In this document: one piece after another, positions 14,570-23,369 of the stretch
Layout of the letters: each line of letters begins with the position of its first letter
How positions within the stretch are numbered: position 1 is the first letter of the stretch
Source: a virus
Reading direction: 5' to 3' (one strand)
Virus record (IMG/VR): IMGVR_UViG_3300028557_000131
Location: 1 to 31,394 of that record
DNA: 31,394 nt
Notes under the pieces: generated by a model
What the model saw: only the letters and a program-made list of their open reading frames with translations
Databases searched by the model: none
What the model was told of the DNA's origin: nothing
Translations under genes and position numbers: made by a program

Positions 14570-16095
14570 TATATATCCGCAGATGGAGGCCAACTACCAT
14601 TTATAGAATGTAATCTTTTTAATTTAACATTCAGACTTTCCCACTGTTTAATCTCACTATCAAGATTCACTAGTTCTTCTCTAACTTTTTCTAATTTATT
14701 TTCTCTATCCTTTAATTCATCTTCTCTAGATTCTAATCTAGCTGATAAATAATCCAAATCTTCTCTATCCTCTAACACCTTATTCTTAAAGTCATTAAAT
14801 TCCTTTCTTTCATCTTTCAAAACCTGAGAATCATTTTCTATTTTCTTTCTCTTATCTTCGAGTTTAGATTTATATTCTTCTTCTTCTTTCAATATTAATT
14901 CTCTATAATTGTCAGATTTTAAATTTAAATCTTTTTGTAAAGATTCTAATTCTATCTTTCTTTTTTCTAATTTATCTTTCTCCTCTTGTACATATGATTC
15001 AAAACTAGTTTCTTTTGTTTTAAAATTACGAGTTATCTCTTCAGCTTTATTTTTTAATTGATCATCCAAATCATTTATTTGATTTTCTCTATCATCTATT
15101 TCTTTTTCTCTAATAGATACTCTCTCCTTACTCTCCTTCTCAAGATTGGAAATGATTTCTAATGATTTTAATTCATTATCTTTGATCTCCTTTGATTTTG
15201 ATTCAAAATCTTTACTTAATTCATTAAATTCCTTTTCCCTTTCTTCAAACTCTTTAATTTTCAAATCAATTGTTTTACTTAATTCTAACTTTTCCTTTTC
15301 TTTATTCTTATCCCCGAAGATAACATTAGCACCTACAACAAGTGAAACTGCCAATGGATCAAATACTAACATAAGAGCAATAATAAACCAGTTAATAACC
15401 TGATCCATTGAACTACCTGTTAATTTAGCAATATATTTTAAAGGACCAATTTCACCCGCCAAATCAGTATTAGTTTCTAAATCTAATTTCTTTAAATCTA
15501 TCTTAGTAATAGAGTCGTTTAGTGCGGTTTCAGTTAGTAATATATCATCTCGTCTTTTTTGAGACGATTTGAGTTGTTCTTCATAAACTTTTCTATTAGC
15601 AGAGGATGATGTCGTAATAATATTACCCTTTTTATCTTTTGACTGAACAAAATTATTTGTAACACCTTTTGTCAATTCAGCAATATTTGAAGTAATTCGT
15701 TCTTTTTCAGATCTTGAATCATTTAATTGTGTTTGAAACATCTCACGTTTCACATCAAGAACTTTAACTTGTTTATCAATGTTCTCAACTTTATTAGCTG
15801 TTTCAGAATATGCCGATGAAAGGTATCCATAAATACCAGCAGATGTAATCATCATGAGAACAAATAGTGCAACGAAATAATAAAACTTTAATGCTTTATT
15901 TAATCTTCCCCAATATTGGTAAAGTAATGAAGCTAAAACTAATTTAGCAATCTCAAGTGATCCCATCATAATCATCACTTGTAAGCTAGCTCCAGAGAAC
16001 ATTTTACCGAGCCCTGTAACTGAGTAGAAGGCCGCTGATAATGAAACTGAAAGAGCAGAAACAACTACTAAATAAGGTAATATCTTTTTTTCCAT
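14569..16095 (-). CDS. Membrane protein with long cytoplasmic-type coiled coil
   Basis: 508 residues. Predicted membrane segments at about 6-26, 37-59, 71-92 and 233-260 are separated by a polar 140-residue loop. Residues 262-500 form an almost uninterrupted, Glu/Lys-rich coiled coil ('KIKEFEEREKEFNELSKDFE' style heptads). The N-terminal 'SVTGLGKMFSGAS' and 'GSLEIAKLVLASLLYQYW' lines recall membrane proteins seen in large marine phages, without a known function. It is not a tape measure protein by size or context. It could act at the host inner membrane. TATATA (16101-16106) lies 5 bases before the ATG. Confidence 0.75.
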   Translation of the reverse strand: MEKKILPYLVVVSALSVSLSAAFYSVTGLGKMFSGASLQVMIMMGSLEIAKLVLASLLYQYWGRLNKALKFYYFVALFVLMMITSAGIYGYLSSAYSETANKVENIDKQVKVLDVKREMFQTQLNDSRSEKERITSNIAELTKGVTNNFVQSKDKKGNIITTSSSANRKVYEEQLKSSQKRRDDILLTETALNDSITKIDLKKLDLETNTDLAGEIGPLKYIAKLTGSSMDQVINWFIIALMLVFDPLAVSLVVGANVIFGDKNKEKEKLELSKTIDLKIKEFEEREKEFNELSKDFESKSKEIKDNELKSLEIISNLEKESKERVSIREKEIDDRENQINDLDDQLKNKAEEITRNFKTKETSFESYVQEEKDKLEKRKIELESLQKDLNLKSDNYRELILKEEEEYKSKLEDKRKKIENDSQVLKDERKEFNDFKNKVLEDREDLDYLSARLESREDELKDRENKLEKVREELVNLDSEIKQWESLNVKLKRLHSINGSWPPSADI

Positions 16096-16100
16096 ATAGG

Positions 16101-16106
16101 TATATA
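16101..16106 (-). promoter_or_regulatory. TATATA element 5 bases before ATG 16095
   Basis: On the minus strand TATATA, then CCTAT, then ATG. It belongs to the short-gap group. Confidence 0.4.
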
Positions 16107-16115
16107 TTAAAATTG

Positions 16116-16151
16116 AAAAGTTTCAATTCTCTAATGAGAATTGAAACTTTT
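16116..16151 (-). terminator. Terminator after nrdB
   Basis: A 16-bp perfect stem (AAAAGTTTCAATTCTC with its complement) has a 4-base loop. It ends in TTTT on either strand and sits between the nrdB stop and the next gene. Confidence 0.8.
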
Positions 16152-16174
16152 TAGTAATATTTATATAGTCAACA

Positions 16175-17251
16175 TTAAAAGTCAAATTCATCATAACTTT
16201 CTTCATCAACATCTTGCTTATAAGCTCCAACCACATAAGTTTCAATTTCTGTTTCTTGTGGTGCATTTTGAACTGATGTAGATCCAGATGTCCAGTTATT
16301 AATCCAAGAAATTGGATTTTGAACTTTATCAAAAAGAGGCTCTAATCCAATAATCTTCATACGATTATTTGTTAACCACTTCATATATTGAGTTAGAATC
16401 TCAGCATTTAAACCAATCATTGAACCATCTTTAAATAGATACTCAGCCCACTCCAATTCTTCTTTAGCTGCGTCCTCATACATTTTAATTACTAGTGGCT
16501 CACATTCAGTTGCAATCTGTTGGAAACCTTCTGACCACTCTTCTTTTAAAGTTTTAACCAGGAATGAAGTGAATCCCATGTGTAGATTTTCATCACGATT
16601 AATTAGTGAAATAATCTTAGCATTTCCTTCCATCTTCTTATTCTGTGCGAAGCAGTATGAACAAGCAAATGATACATAAAATCTAATACCTTCAAGAATA
16701 TTGATAGATACAAGAGTTAAGTATAATTTCTTTTTTCTATCATGTTCTGTATCACTATCAAGTGAATTGATTAACTCATCATAGTAATGTGTTACAGAAG
16801 TTGTTCTTTTAACAATTTCTTCATCTTTTAAGATATTATCTAACATCTCACTCGGATTAGAATAGATGTTTTTAATAATGTAAGTATAGGAGTAAGAGTG
16901 AATTGTTTCAAAAAATTCCCAAGTCTTTGAAAATAATTCTACTTCTTGATTTGAACAATCTGCTAATAGATTAGAAATACCACGACTTTGAACCGAATCC
17001 AAAAGAATTTGATATCCTAAATTTTTAGTAAAGATAAATTTCTCATGTTCTGTCAATGACTGAAAATCTGATTTATCTTTTGATAAGTTAATTTCTTCGG
17101 GTCTCCAGAAATAAGAGATATGTTGCTTAAACATATTAAAAATCTTCTCATATCTGAACTTATCATATCTTTGTAAAGATAAGTCACCACCGAAGAATAG
17201 TGGCACTTTTGTAAAATCTAAATCTGTATTTAGGTTAATTATTGACTTCAT
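16175..17251 (-). CDS. nrdB: Ribonucleotide reductase class Ia, beta subunit
   Basis: 358 residues, close to E. coli NrdB (375). All diiron ligands are in place: D85, E115, H118, E187, E221, H224. The radical tyrosine is Y122 in 'ETIHSYSYTYI', and Y339 near the C-terminus ('EIETYVVGA') is the conserved relay tyrosine of the radical path. Blocks 'EGIRFYVSFAC', 'NRDENLHMGF' and 'LFKDGSMIGLN' are typical. The subunit makes and stores the tyrosyl radical for NrdA, producing dNTP precursors for phage replication. It lies downstream of nrdA and a small gene in one operon and is followed by a strong terminator. Confidence 0.97.
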   Translation of the reverse strand: MKSIINLNTDLDFTKVPLFFGGDLSLQRYDKFRYEKIFNMFKQHISYFWRPEEINLSKDKSDFQSLTEHEKFIFTKNLGYQILLDSVQSRGISNLLADCSNQEVELFSKTWEFFETIHSYSYTYIIKNIYSNPSEMLDNILKDEEIVKRTTSVTHYYDELINSLDSDTEHDRKKKLYLTLVSINILEGIRFYVSFACSYCFAQNKKMEGNAKIISLINRDENLHMGFTSFLVKTLKEEWSEGFQQIATECEPLVIKMYEDAAKEELEWAEYLFKDGSMIGLNAEILTQYMKWLTNNRMKIIGLEPLFDKVQNPISWINNWTSGSTSVQNAPQETEIETYVVGAYKQDVDEESYDEFDF

Positions 17252-17276
17252 ATTTTATAATTTTGTTTTTATTATA

Positions 17277-17558
17277 TTAATTTTCCTCTTTAGGTTGTAT
17301 TCTGTTTAAAATCCTTTCGATTTTTTTAATCTTAGTAAATGGACTTGGAAACCAATAATTAGTTGAAATCGGCATCGGAGTGTTATATTTATTCATTAAT
17401 TGTTTTAAGTATTTTTCAGCTTCTTCTTTAGACAAATTACCAACAGGTATTTTATATACGATTCTATTGTTAGTTCTACTAATTGTCCAATTATTTGGAG
17501 AAAGAGGAACAATTGGTTCCTCTTTCTTTTTAAATAAATTTTTAATCCAGTTTATCAT
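17277..17558 (-). CDS. Small protein between nrdA and nrdB
   Basis: 93 residues from the ATG at 17558, which overlaps the nrdA stop as ATGA; a TTG three codons further upstream is less likely. The basic N-terminus 'MINWIKNLFKKKEE' is followed by 'RIVYKIPVGNLSKEEAEKYL' (about 31-50) and 'KQLMNKYN'. This resembles a line I remember from T4-like portal proteins ('RVFYxDVGNLPxxKAExYL...MNxY'), but the rest of a portal is absent. It could be a small portal-derived or unrelated phage protein. It is co-translated with nrdA, and nrdB starts 25 bases after its stop. Confidence 0.6.
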   Translation of the reverse strand: MINWIKNLFKKKEEPIVPLSPNNWTISRTNNRIVYKIPVGNLSKEEAEKYLKQLMNKYNTPMPISTNYWFPSPFTKIKKIERILNRIQPKEEN

Positions 17559-19873
17559 ATCGAACAAGCTCCTGATTCACAACCATCCATTCCCATAGAA
17601 TCTAAATCATCTGATTTTTTATCATCTGTATTAGCATAATAAAGAGTTTTCAATCCGTATTTGTATGCGTATAATACATCTTTAATAACACCACCAATTG
17701 AAATACCATCTGATGAATATTGATAATAGTGATTTGCTGAAATTGATTGATCAATCCACTTTTGAATAACTGCACAAATATTAGTATATCCACGATTATC
17801 TGGCATTTCAAATGCCATTTCATATTTATTCTTCAACTTAATACACTCAGGTGCCACTTGTTTAACAAGTCCTGATTTAGATTTCTTAGTGATGACAAGA
17901 GAACGAATTGGTTCAATACCATTAGTAGCATTTTGAACAACTGCTGAAGATTCTGCTGGCATTATAGCTGTTAATACAGAATTTCTTAAACCAAATTCTT
18001 CAATATCTTTTCTTAATGTTACCCAATCACAAGAGTAATCTCTTTTAACTAATTCATCAACATTTTTGTTATAACGATCAATTGGCATAATTCCTTTAGA
18101 ATATGTAGTTTTATCATACCACTCACATTTTCCGAACTCTTGAGCCAATTTATTTGAAGCTTTCAATAAAGAATATTGAATATTCTCAAATAACTCATCA
18201 ACATAAAAAAGTGCTTCTTTATCAGAATATTTAATACCTTGTTTAGCTAACCAATAAGCAAAATTTGTAACACCAACACCAATTGATCGACGCTTTAACA
18301 TCTTTTTAGCTGCGTTAATTGGATAATCCTGATTTTCAACAACATATTCAAGAATTCTAACAATATATTCAGCAACTTTATGTAGTTCTGTCATAGATTT
18401 AATGTTTCCTAAATTGAAAGCCGCTAATGTACAAAGTGCAATTTCAGCATCTGAGTATTGTTCAGTTTCTGGTTTATTATCAATGTCATAAATATTTTCA
18501 ATCGGTGATGTTGGTAAAACAATTTCAACACATAGATTAGACATTTTCAATCTTTCGGTGAAAGGTGAGTTAGTATTAACATTATCTATGTTCATAACAT
18601 ACATACGTCCAGTACCAATTCTTTCTTGAGCGAAAGAGTTCATCAAGTCTCTTGCCTTAACAATCTTTTTAGGAATTTTCTTATCAGCTTCATATTTCAA
18701 GTACAATTCTTCAAATTGTGGAAGACCAAATACATCATAAAGTCCAGGAACATCAGAAGGTGAGAAAAGTGCAATATCACCATTTGTGATAAATCTATTA
18801 TAAAATGTTTTCTCAAACTGAATACCATAATCCATGTGTCTCACACGGTTATCATCAGTTCCTTTGTTATTTTTCAATACAAGAACATCTTCAATTTCTT
18901 TATGCCACCAAGGGAAATAAAGAGTTGCTGAACCTTTACGAATACCACCTTGTGAACAAGAGTGTAGTGTAGATTGGAACATCTTAAAGAAAGGAATAAC
19001 ACCAGTATGAACTACTTCACCGTTGCGAACCTTAGATCCAAGAGCTCTAATTTGACCAGCATTAATACCGATACCAGCTCTTTTAGCAACATATTGACCA
19101 ATTGCAACATTACCGTGAAATATAGAATCCAATGAATCACCAACTTCAATCAAAGTACAACTTGAGAACTGACGATTTGGAGTTCTAATACCAGCCATAA
19201 TCGGTGTTGGTAGAGAAATCTTGTGCTCAGAAATCATATCATATAGTTCTTTTACAAAATCTATTCTTGTGGATTTATCATAGTCCGCAAAAACAGTCAT
19301 CGCAATCATCATAAAGCAAAATTGTGGTGTCTCATATGATTTACCAGTACTTCTATCTTTAACAAGATATTTATCAATTAATTGTTGAAGACCAGCATAT
19401 GTTAAATCGTAATCTCTTTCGTGTTTGATGTAGGAATCATACTTAGCAATTTCTTCTTGAGTATATTTTTTTAGTATTAATGAATCGTAAAGATCTACTT
19501 TAATGTTTCTATTGATACATTCTAATAGAGATGGTAATTCTTTCTTCGTTTCAAAAACTTCTTTACGAAGTAAATAATTCAATAGGTTCGAAGCAACATA
19601 TTGATAATTTGGATTTTTATCAGAAATCAAATCAACAGCCGATTGTACTAAAACTTTATGAATTTCACTAGTTTTAATATTTGGATAAAATTGTAAGTGT
19701 GAGTTCATCGCCACATCAGAAGCAGATACTCCACTAATACCAGATGTTGCCCAAATGAGCACTTTATTAATTTTTTCTGCCTCGAATATTTCTGTTTGTC
19801 CGTTTCTTTTTCTTACAATTATTTCGTTGCTACGAGTTTGTTTTTTTGTTTCTTTAGATATAATATCTTCCAT
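17555..19873 (-). CDS. nrdA: Ribonucleotide reductase class Ia, alpha subunit
   Basis: 772 residues (E. coli NrdA 761). An N-terminal ATP-cone ('IIVRKRNGQTEIFEAEKINK', 18-37) suggests allosteric activity control is retained. The redox pair is C239 ('RQFSSCTLIEV') and C481 ('ALCTLAAFNLGN'); the active site 'NLCVE' has N446, C448 and E450. 'PAESSAVVQNATNGIEP' (639-655) is the substrate-phosphate loop, Y745-Y746 relay the radical, and C765/C770 in 'DGCESGACSI' accept electrons from thioredoxin or glutaredoxin. It reduces ribonucleoside diphosphates together with NrdB. It leads the operon; TATATA is 26 bases upstream. No intein or intron is present. Confidence 0.97.
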   Translation of the reverse strand: MEDIISKETKKQTRSNEIIVRKRNGQTEIFEAEKINKVLIWATSGISGVSASDVAMNSHLQFYPNIKTSEIHKVLVQSAVDLISDKNPNYQYVASNLLNYLLRKEVFETKKELPSLLECINRNIKVDLYDSLILKKYTQEEIAKYDSYIKHERDYDLTYAGLQQLIDKYLVKDRSTGKSYETPQFCFMMIAMTVFADYDKSTRIDFVKELYDMISEHKISLPTPIMAGIRTPNRQFSSCTLIEVGDSLDSIFHGNVAIGQYVAKRAGIGINAGQIRALGSKVRNGEVVHTGVIPFFKMFQSTLHSCSQGGIRKGSATLYFPWWHKEIEDVLVLKNNKGTDDNRVRHMDYGIQFEKTFYNRFITNGDIALFSPSDVPGLYDVFGLPQFEELYLKYEADKKIPKKIVKARDLMNSFAQERIGTGRMYVMNIDNVNTNSPFTERLKMSNLCVEIVLPTSPIENIYDIDNKPETEQYSDAEIALCTLAAFNLGNIKSMTELHKVAEYIVRILEYVVENQDYPINAAKKMLKRRSIGVGVTNFAYWLAKQGIKYSDKEALFYVDELFENIQYSLLKASNKLAQEFGKCEWYDKTTYSKGIMPIDRYNKNVDELVKRDYSCDWVTLRKDIEEFGLRNSVLTAIMPAESSAVVQNATNGIEPIRSLVITKKSKSGLVKQVAPECIKLKNKYEMAFEMPDNRGYTNICAVIQKWIDQSISANHYYQYSSDGISIGGVIKDVLYAYKYGLKTLYYANTDDKKSDDLDSMGMDGCESGACSI

Positions 19874-19899
19874 AGGTGATTAATTTTTTATTAGAGTTT

Positions 19900-19905
19900 T
19901 ATATA
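19900..19905 (-). promoter_or_regulatory. TATATA element upstream of nrdA
   Basis: It lies 26 bases before the nrdA ATG at 19873. It belongs to the long-gap group. Confidence 0.4.
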
Positions 19906-19945
19906 TTGATGATATTTAACTTTAAATTTCTCCTTTTTTGAAAAT

Positions 19946-20917
19946 TTAAAGAAAATCTATGTTGTTTAATTTATTTAAATTATATTTAAATTTAGTATTG
20001 TTGAGTATCTTGGTAATAGAGGAAATATGAATTTCATAAGTGTTTTCAAAAGAATCTATATCAAATGTTGAAATATGATAATATGTCTCCATTACTACAC
20101 CAGTAAATATTTTAGAGTTATCTAATAAATCGATATATTCAAATTCTACTTCTGTACCAACATGAATATTTCTATTAGTTATTTCTTTAGAGTTTGAATA
20201 TTTTCCAATATGATCTTGTAATTCCATTATTATTAAATTTCTCCACTTATTATCTAATAGTTTAAACATATTAAATAGATTATCAGAAAAATAGATTGAT
20301 AATTCATTGAATAACTCAACATTAGTAAATCCATCATCTTCTAGATTAATTTTCAACAAGTGATAATATTGGTTAAAATCAGCTCTAGATGGTTTTCTTC
20401 GATTATTTAAAAAATTAATACTTGTTTTATCAAGTAAAACCTGATATACTTTTTCCTTAATATTCTTTGTCCTTATATATGATTCATTATCCTGAGACTC
20501 GGAATAAAAATGTGAAGATTTATCGACCTCAAATTTTTCATTAAAATACATTGATGTATAATCCTCATCATCTTCGGTGACTTTTTCTTCCTTTTTACCT
20601 TTAAAAATAGAATCATATTTCAATGAATGTTTTCCTTGAACTTTATGTTTAGATATAACCACCTCATCTTCTACAGCAGTATTTTCTTCTATCTCTGGTT
20701 CTTCTTCCTCTGATATCTCTATTATTATATCAATATCATCAGAATCATCTGATATTAATGATTCACCAGAACCATCATTAGAAAACTCTGACTCATCTTC
20801 GGCGACTTCTTCTTCAAAATTAGAATTATCTTCTAATTCTTCAAAATTTTCCAAATCGTCATCCTCCTCATGTTTTTTCTTTTTACTCATAAGTATTTTA
20901 TTTTTTTGGATACTCAT
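19946..20917 (-). CDS. Hypothetical protein with acidic N-terminal half
   Basis: 323 residues from the first ATG, or 314 from ATG at 20890 ('MSKKKKHEEDDD'), which may be the true start. Residues 17-85 are extremely acidic (runs of Asp/Glu/Ser) and probably disordered. Residues 140-323 are folded, with 'RRKPSRADFNQYYHLLKINL' and a C-terminal beta-rich part ('GTEVEFEYIDLLDNSKIFTG'). No family is recognised. An acidic tail can mimic DNA or serve as a disordered linker. A 10-bp palindrome (19920-19929 with 19942-19951) overlaps its stop and may aid termination, though no T run follows. Confidence 0.6.
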   Translation of the reverse strand: MSIQKNKILMSKKKKHEEDDDLENFEELEDNSNFEEEVAEDESEFSNDGSGESLISDDSDDIDIIIEISEEEEPEIEENTAVEDEVVISKHKVQGKHSLKYDSIFKGKKEEKVTEDDEDYTSMYFNEKFEVDKSSHFYSESQDNESYIRTKNIKEKVYQVLLDKTSINFLNNRRKPSRADFNQYYHLLKINLEDDGFTNVELFNELSIYFSDNLFNMFKLLDNKWRNLIIMELQDHIGKYSNSKEITNRNIHVGTEVEFEYIDLLDNSKIFTGVVMETYYHISTFDIDSFENTYEIHISSITKILNNTKFKYNLNKLNNIDFL

Positions 20918-20980
20918 AAAAATTATTTTTATGAAATTGTATCAGACCTATCTTATTATATGAAATCATTATAAAAAGTT

Positions 20981-21009
20981 AAACCAATAGAATCAAAAAA
21001 GATTGGTTT
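20981..21009 (-). terminator. Probable terminator after helicase operon
   Basis: On the minus strand AAACCAAT pairs with ATTGGTTT (8 bp) over a 13-base loop, followed by AAC then T5. It lies just after the helicase stop at 21032. Confidence 0.55.
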
Positions 21010-21031
21010 TATTTTTAAATAATATATCGAT

Positions 21032-22195
21032 CTAAGAATCTAAAAATTGATCACTCTCCAGTGTCAAATAAGTAGAGTTTAAAGTCAATTTTATCTGGCT
21101 CTTTAAAAAGTCACCGTCTCTTTGTTTTAAAAGTTTAAATCTATACATATTTAAACGTTTCATTTCTTCAGTTCTAATAATAGCCCAGAAAGTATCCGCA
21201 GTCTCAGCAATCGCTTTACTCTCAGGAACACTTTCTAATGTTATATCAGATGCATTCCAAGCATCCTTAGCAACTTGAACCCCGGTAATAATCGGACATT
21301 TATATTTCGAACCTAAAGCTCTTAAACCTTCTGCTAAATATTTACCTTTTGTATAAAGGTTATCACTTGATCCTTTTGGAGCCGCTATCAATGTAATATA
21401 ATCAACAATGATTAAATCGAATTTAATTCCCTTTTTTTGACCTATCTTTTGGATATAGTTATCAAAGTCATTTATGTTAGTGGTCCCGGCCGCCCAAAAT
21501 TTGGTATAAATCTTACCAACCTTATTAGTAAATAAATCTCCACCTTCTTTCATCGAACCAAGTGATTTAATCTTCTTACGGATCAACTCAGTGTCCTTAC
21601 TAACAGTATCATAATCATTAATAGGAATTTTTAAACGCATCGCTCCCATTCTTTTAAGTACTTTACGCTCACTCATCTCAAGAGTCACATATAAAACATT
21701 ATAACCCATATCAGCAGATCTAACAGCAAAGTTCTGCATCCAAAGAGAGTTATGACTTAAAATATCATTAGTATAGTATTGTTTATTTGATCCGGTACCC
21801 AATTGTAAATCATACATATGTGATCTATTACCAGTTAATCCGAATTCAATTATCATTTCTGGACCATCCTTTGTCATTATAAAATCTCCTAATAATATAT
21901 TTTCACAATAAATCTCTGTAAGATCACACTTCTTTGAATATAGGTTAATATTATCACATCTGTATAAAAGATGTTTATCAGCACATATTAATTCCTTACC
22001 ACCTGATGTAAATATCCTCCACTCATCATATTCAATAGTTTTGCCTATACCCTCAATATCAATCCAACCATAAGGAGTTTCTACTTGCAAATTATTTACC
22101 TCATAAGCTTCTATAAACTTATCATATAAGGCAGTTTCATATTTACCCTCTAATAGGCTATCAGCCTCTATAAATTCAAATTCTAAATTATTCAT
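21032..22195 (-). CDS. Replicative helicase, C-terminal half fused to intein C-part
   Basis: 387 residues. Residues 1-149 are the C-terminal part of a split intein: 'VETPYGWIDIEGIGKT', the block-B-like 'GGKELICADKHLLY' with H75, and the terminal 'YYTNDILSHN' ending in H148-N149. Residue 150 is the +1 Ser. Residues 150-387 are the C-extein, the rest of a T4 gp41/DnaB-type RecA fold: 'SLWMQNFAVRSADMGYNVL', 'TLEMSERKV', Walker B 'FDLIIVDYITLI' (D265) and 'GVQVAKDAWNASDITLESVP'. Trans-splicing with the product of 23370-24095 would restore the P-loop and yield a helicase of about 442 residues (T4 gp41 is 475). The start overlaps the nuclease stop by 8 bases. Confidence 0.92.
   Translation of the reverse strand: MNNLEFEFIEADSLLEGKYETALYDKFIEAYEVNNLQVETPYGWIDIEGIGKTIEYDEWRIFTSGGKELICADKHLLYRCDNINLYSKKCDLTEIYCENILLGDFIMTKDGPEMIIEFGLTGNRSHMYDLQLGTGSNKQYYTNDILSHNSLWMQNFAVRSADMGYNVLYVTLEMSERKVLKRMGAMRLKIPINDYDTVSKDTELIRKKIKSLGSMKEGGDLFTNKVGKIYTKFWAAGTTNINDFDNYIQKIGQKKGIKFDLIIVDYITLIAAPKGSSDNLYTKGKYLAEGLRALGSKYKCPIITGVQVAKDAWNASDITLESVPESKAIAETADTFWAIIRTEEMKRLNMYRFKLLKQRDGDFLKSQIKLTLNSTYLTLESDQFLDS
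21749..22195 (-). other. Split intein, long C-terminal fragment (149 residues)
   Basis: It extends from the ATG to the Asn codon at 21751-21749; the next codon is Ser (C-extein +1). It contains block B (His75), block F-like 'MYDLQLGTGSNKQYYTND' and block G 'HN|S'. The length is unusual, since canonical IntC pieces are about 35-50 residues. Confidence 0.88.
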
Positions 22196-23348
22196 TAATA
22201 AATCTTATACATTTTTCTAAAGTTTGTTGTGGATATTTTCTATATTCTGAATCCCAAATAACTAATACTGAAAATCCTTCATTTTTAGCAAAATTTGTTT
22301 TCCTATTGTCCCTTTCCCAAATATCCTTAGCACTATATCCACTTTCCTTATGATATGGATGAGGTGTATCATTCTCATTATAAATATTTGGATTTGCATG
22401 ATATTGATCACCATTATATTCTATGATCTTTTTTCTAGATATATCAGTAAAATCATATAATAATACCGATTTATCTGATTTAATCAGATATTCTTTATTC
22501 TTTGTCCAAAAAAATACATTTTTCACTTCAGTTATATCATATTTGTTTAGTATTTCCATAAATAATATTTGACTAATTTTGGAATATCCACCCTTAATAT
22601 TACCATTTTCAGATAAAGATTTTTGCCATTTTACCTGTCTTTCTTGAAAAACAGCAACACCATCATTAACTCCATATTTCTCAATGCAAATTTTTCTAGA
22701 AAATCTATTTTGTATTTGAGATATTTTTTGTTTAGCTTCACTTTCCGAAAACCCTCTTTGAATATAATATTCAATTTTGGTTGGATATTTTGAAGCATAT
22801 TTTTCCGGATTTGATTTTAATTTTATAGATGTCTTTTCATGAATATCGATCATAACATTATTAACTTCTAATTCAGCTTCTTCTTTTGTTAAACCCTTAT
22901 TAATCCAAAATTCAATACAATTTCTACTTCTTTTTTTATCCCATGATGGATCATTTTTTCTTATCTCATTTTGAGTTTTAACTCTTTCTTTTAATTGTCT
23001 TATATTCTCTAATTCAAATAATTTTTGAGCATCTTCTCTACTACAAACATTACGATACATAAATCCCTCTACACTGTGTGATTTGAAAGATTTTTTCAGA
23101 CATTGTTTATCATTACATAGATTTCTATATCCTTTAGATATGGATATAAATTCCCCTATGTTTCCACAAAAAAAACAAGAAGAATCTCGATGATTAACAT
23201 ATAGATCATAATAATGCTTATGATCTATTTTAATAGTTTTAGTCACATAACAAGAAAGACCCTTAGAAGAATGAAATTTTCTATTTGTAATAGGACAATA
23301 AAATGGAAAATCTATATCTTTATATCTTTTTTTGGCATCACCATTCAT
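22188..23348 (-). CDS. Homing endonuclease nested in the split helicase
   Basis: 386 residues. A Cys cluster C58/C61 ... C78/C83 ('CFFCGN' and 'LCNDKQC') suggests a zinc finger. Residues about 219-232 carry a 'CIEKYGV' module like those in the 11656 nuclease. The C-terminal 120 residues match a Vsr-type nuclease: D299 in 'LLYDFTD', E310 and H317 in 'IIEYNGDQYHANP', D347 in 'WERDNRKTNFA' and 'VLVIWDSEYR'. In known fractured genes a Vsr-like nuclease sits between the two halves of a split-intein host gene and spreads the element, and the layout here is the same. It starts 21 bases after the N-half stop. TATATA (23364-23369) lies 15 bases upstream. Confidence 0.8.
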   Translation of the reverse strand: MNGDAKKRYKDIDFPFYCPITNRKFHSSKGLSCYVTKTIKIDHKHYYDLYVNHRDSSCFFCGNIGEFISISKGYRNLCNDKQCLKKSFKSHSVEGFMYRNVCSREDAQKLFELENIRQLKERVKTQNEIRKNDPSWDKKRSRNCIEFWINKGLTKEEAELEVNNVMIDIHEKTSIKLKSNPEKYASKYPTKIEYYIQRGFSESEAKQKISQIQNRFSRKICIEKYGVNDGVAVFQERQVKWQKSLSENGNIKGGYSKISQILFMEILNKYDITEVKNVFFWTKNKEYLIKSDKSVLLYDFTDISRKKIIEYNGDQYHANPNIYNENDTPHPYHKESGYSAKDIWERDNRKTNFAKNEGFSVLVIWDSEYRKYPQQTLEKCIRFINE

Positions 23349-23369
23349 ATATAGTTTTATTTTTATATA

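Noticed and set aside
15146-15403. Plus-strand Ser/Leu-rich frame
   Set aside because: It is the antisense of the coiled-coil gene; the composition is what Glu/Lys codons give when read backwards.
17559-17567. TTG at 17567 as start of the small nrd-operon gene
   Set aside because: An ATG nine bases downstream overlaps the nrdA stop as ATGA, a common coupled start, and gives a typical N-terminus.
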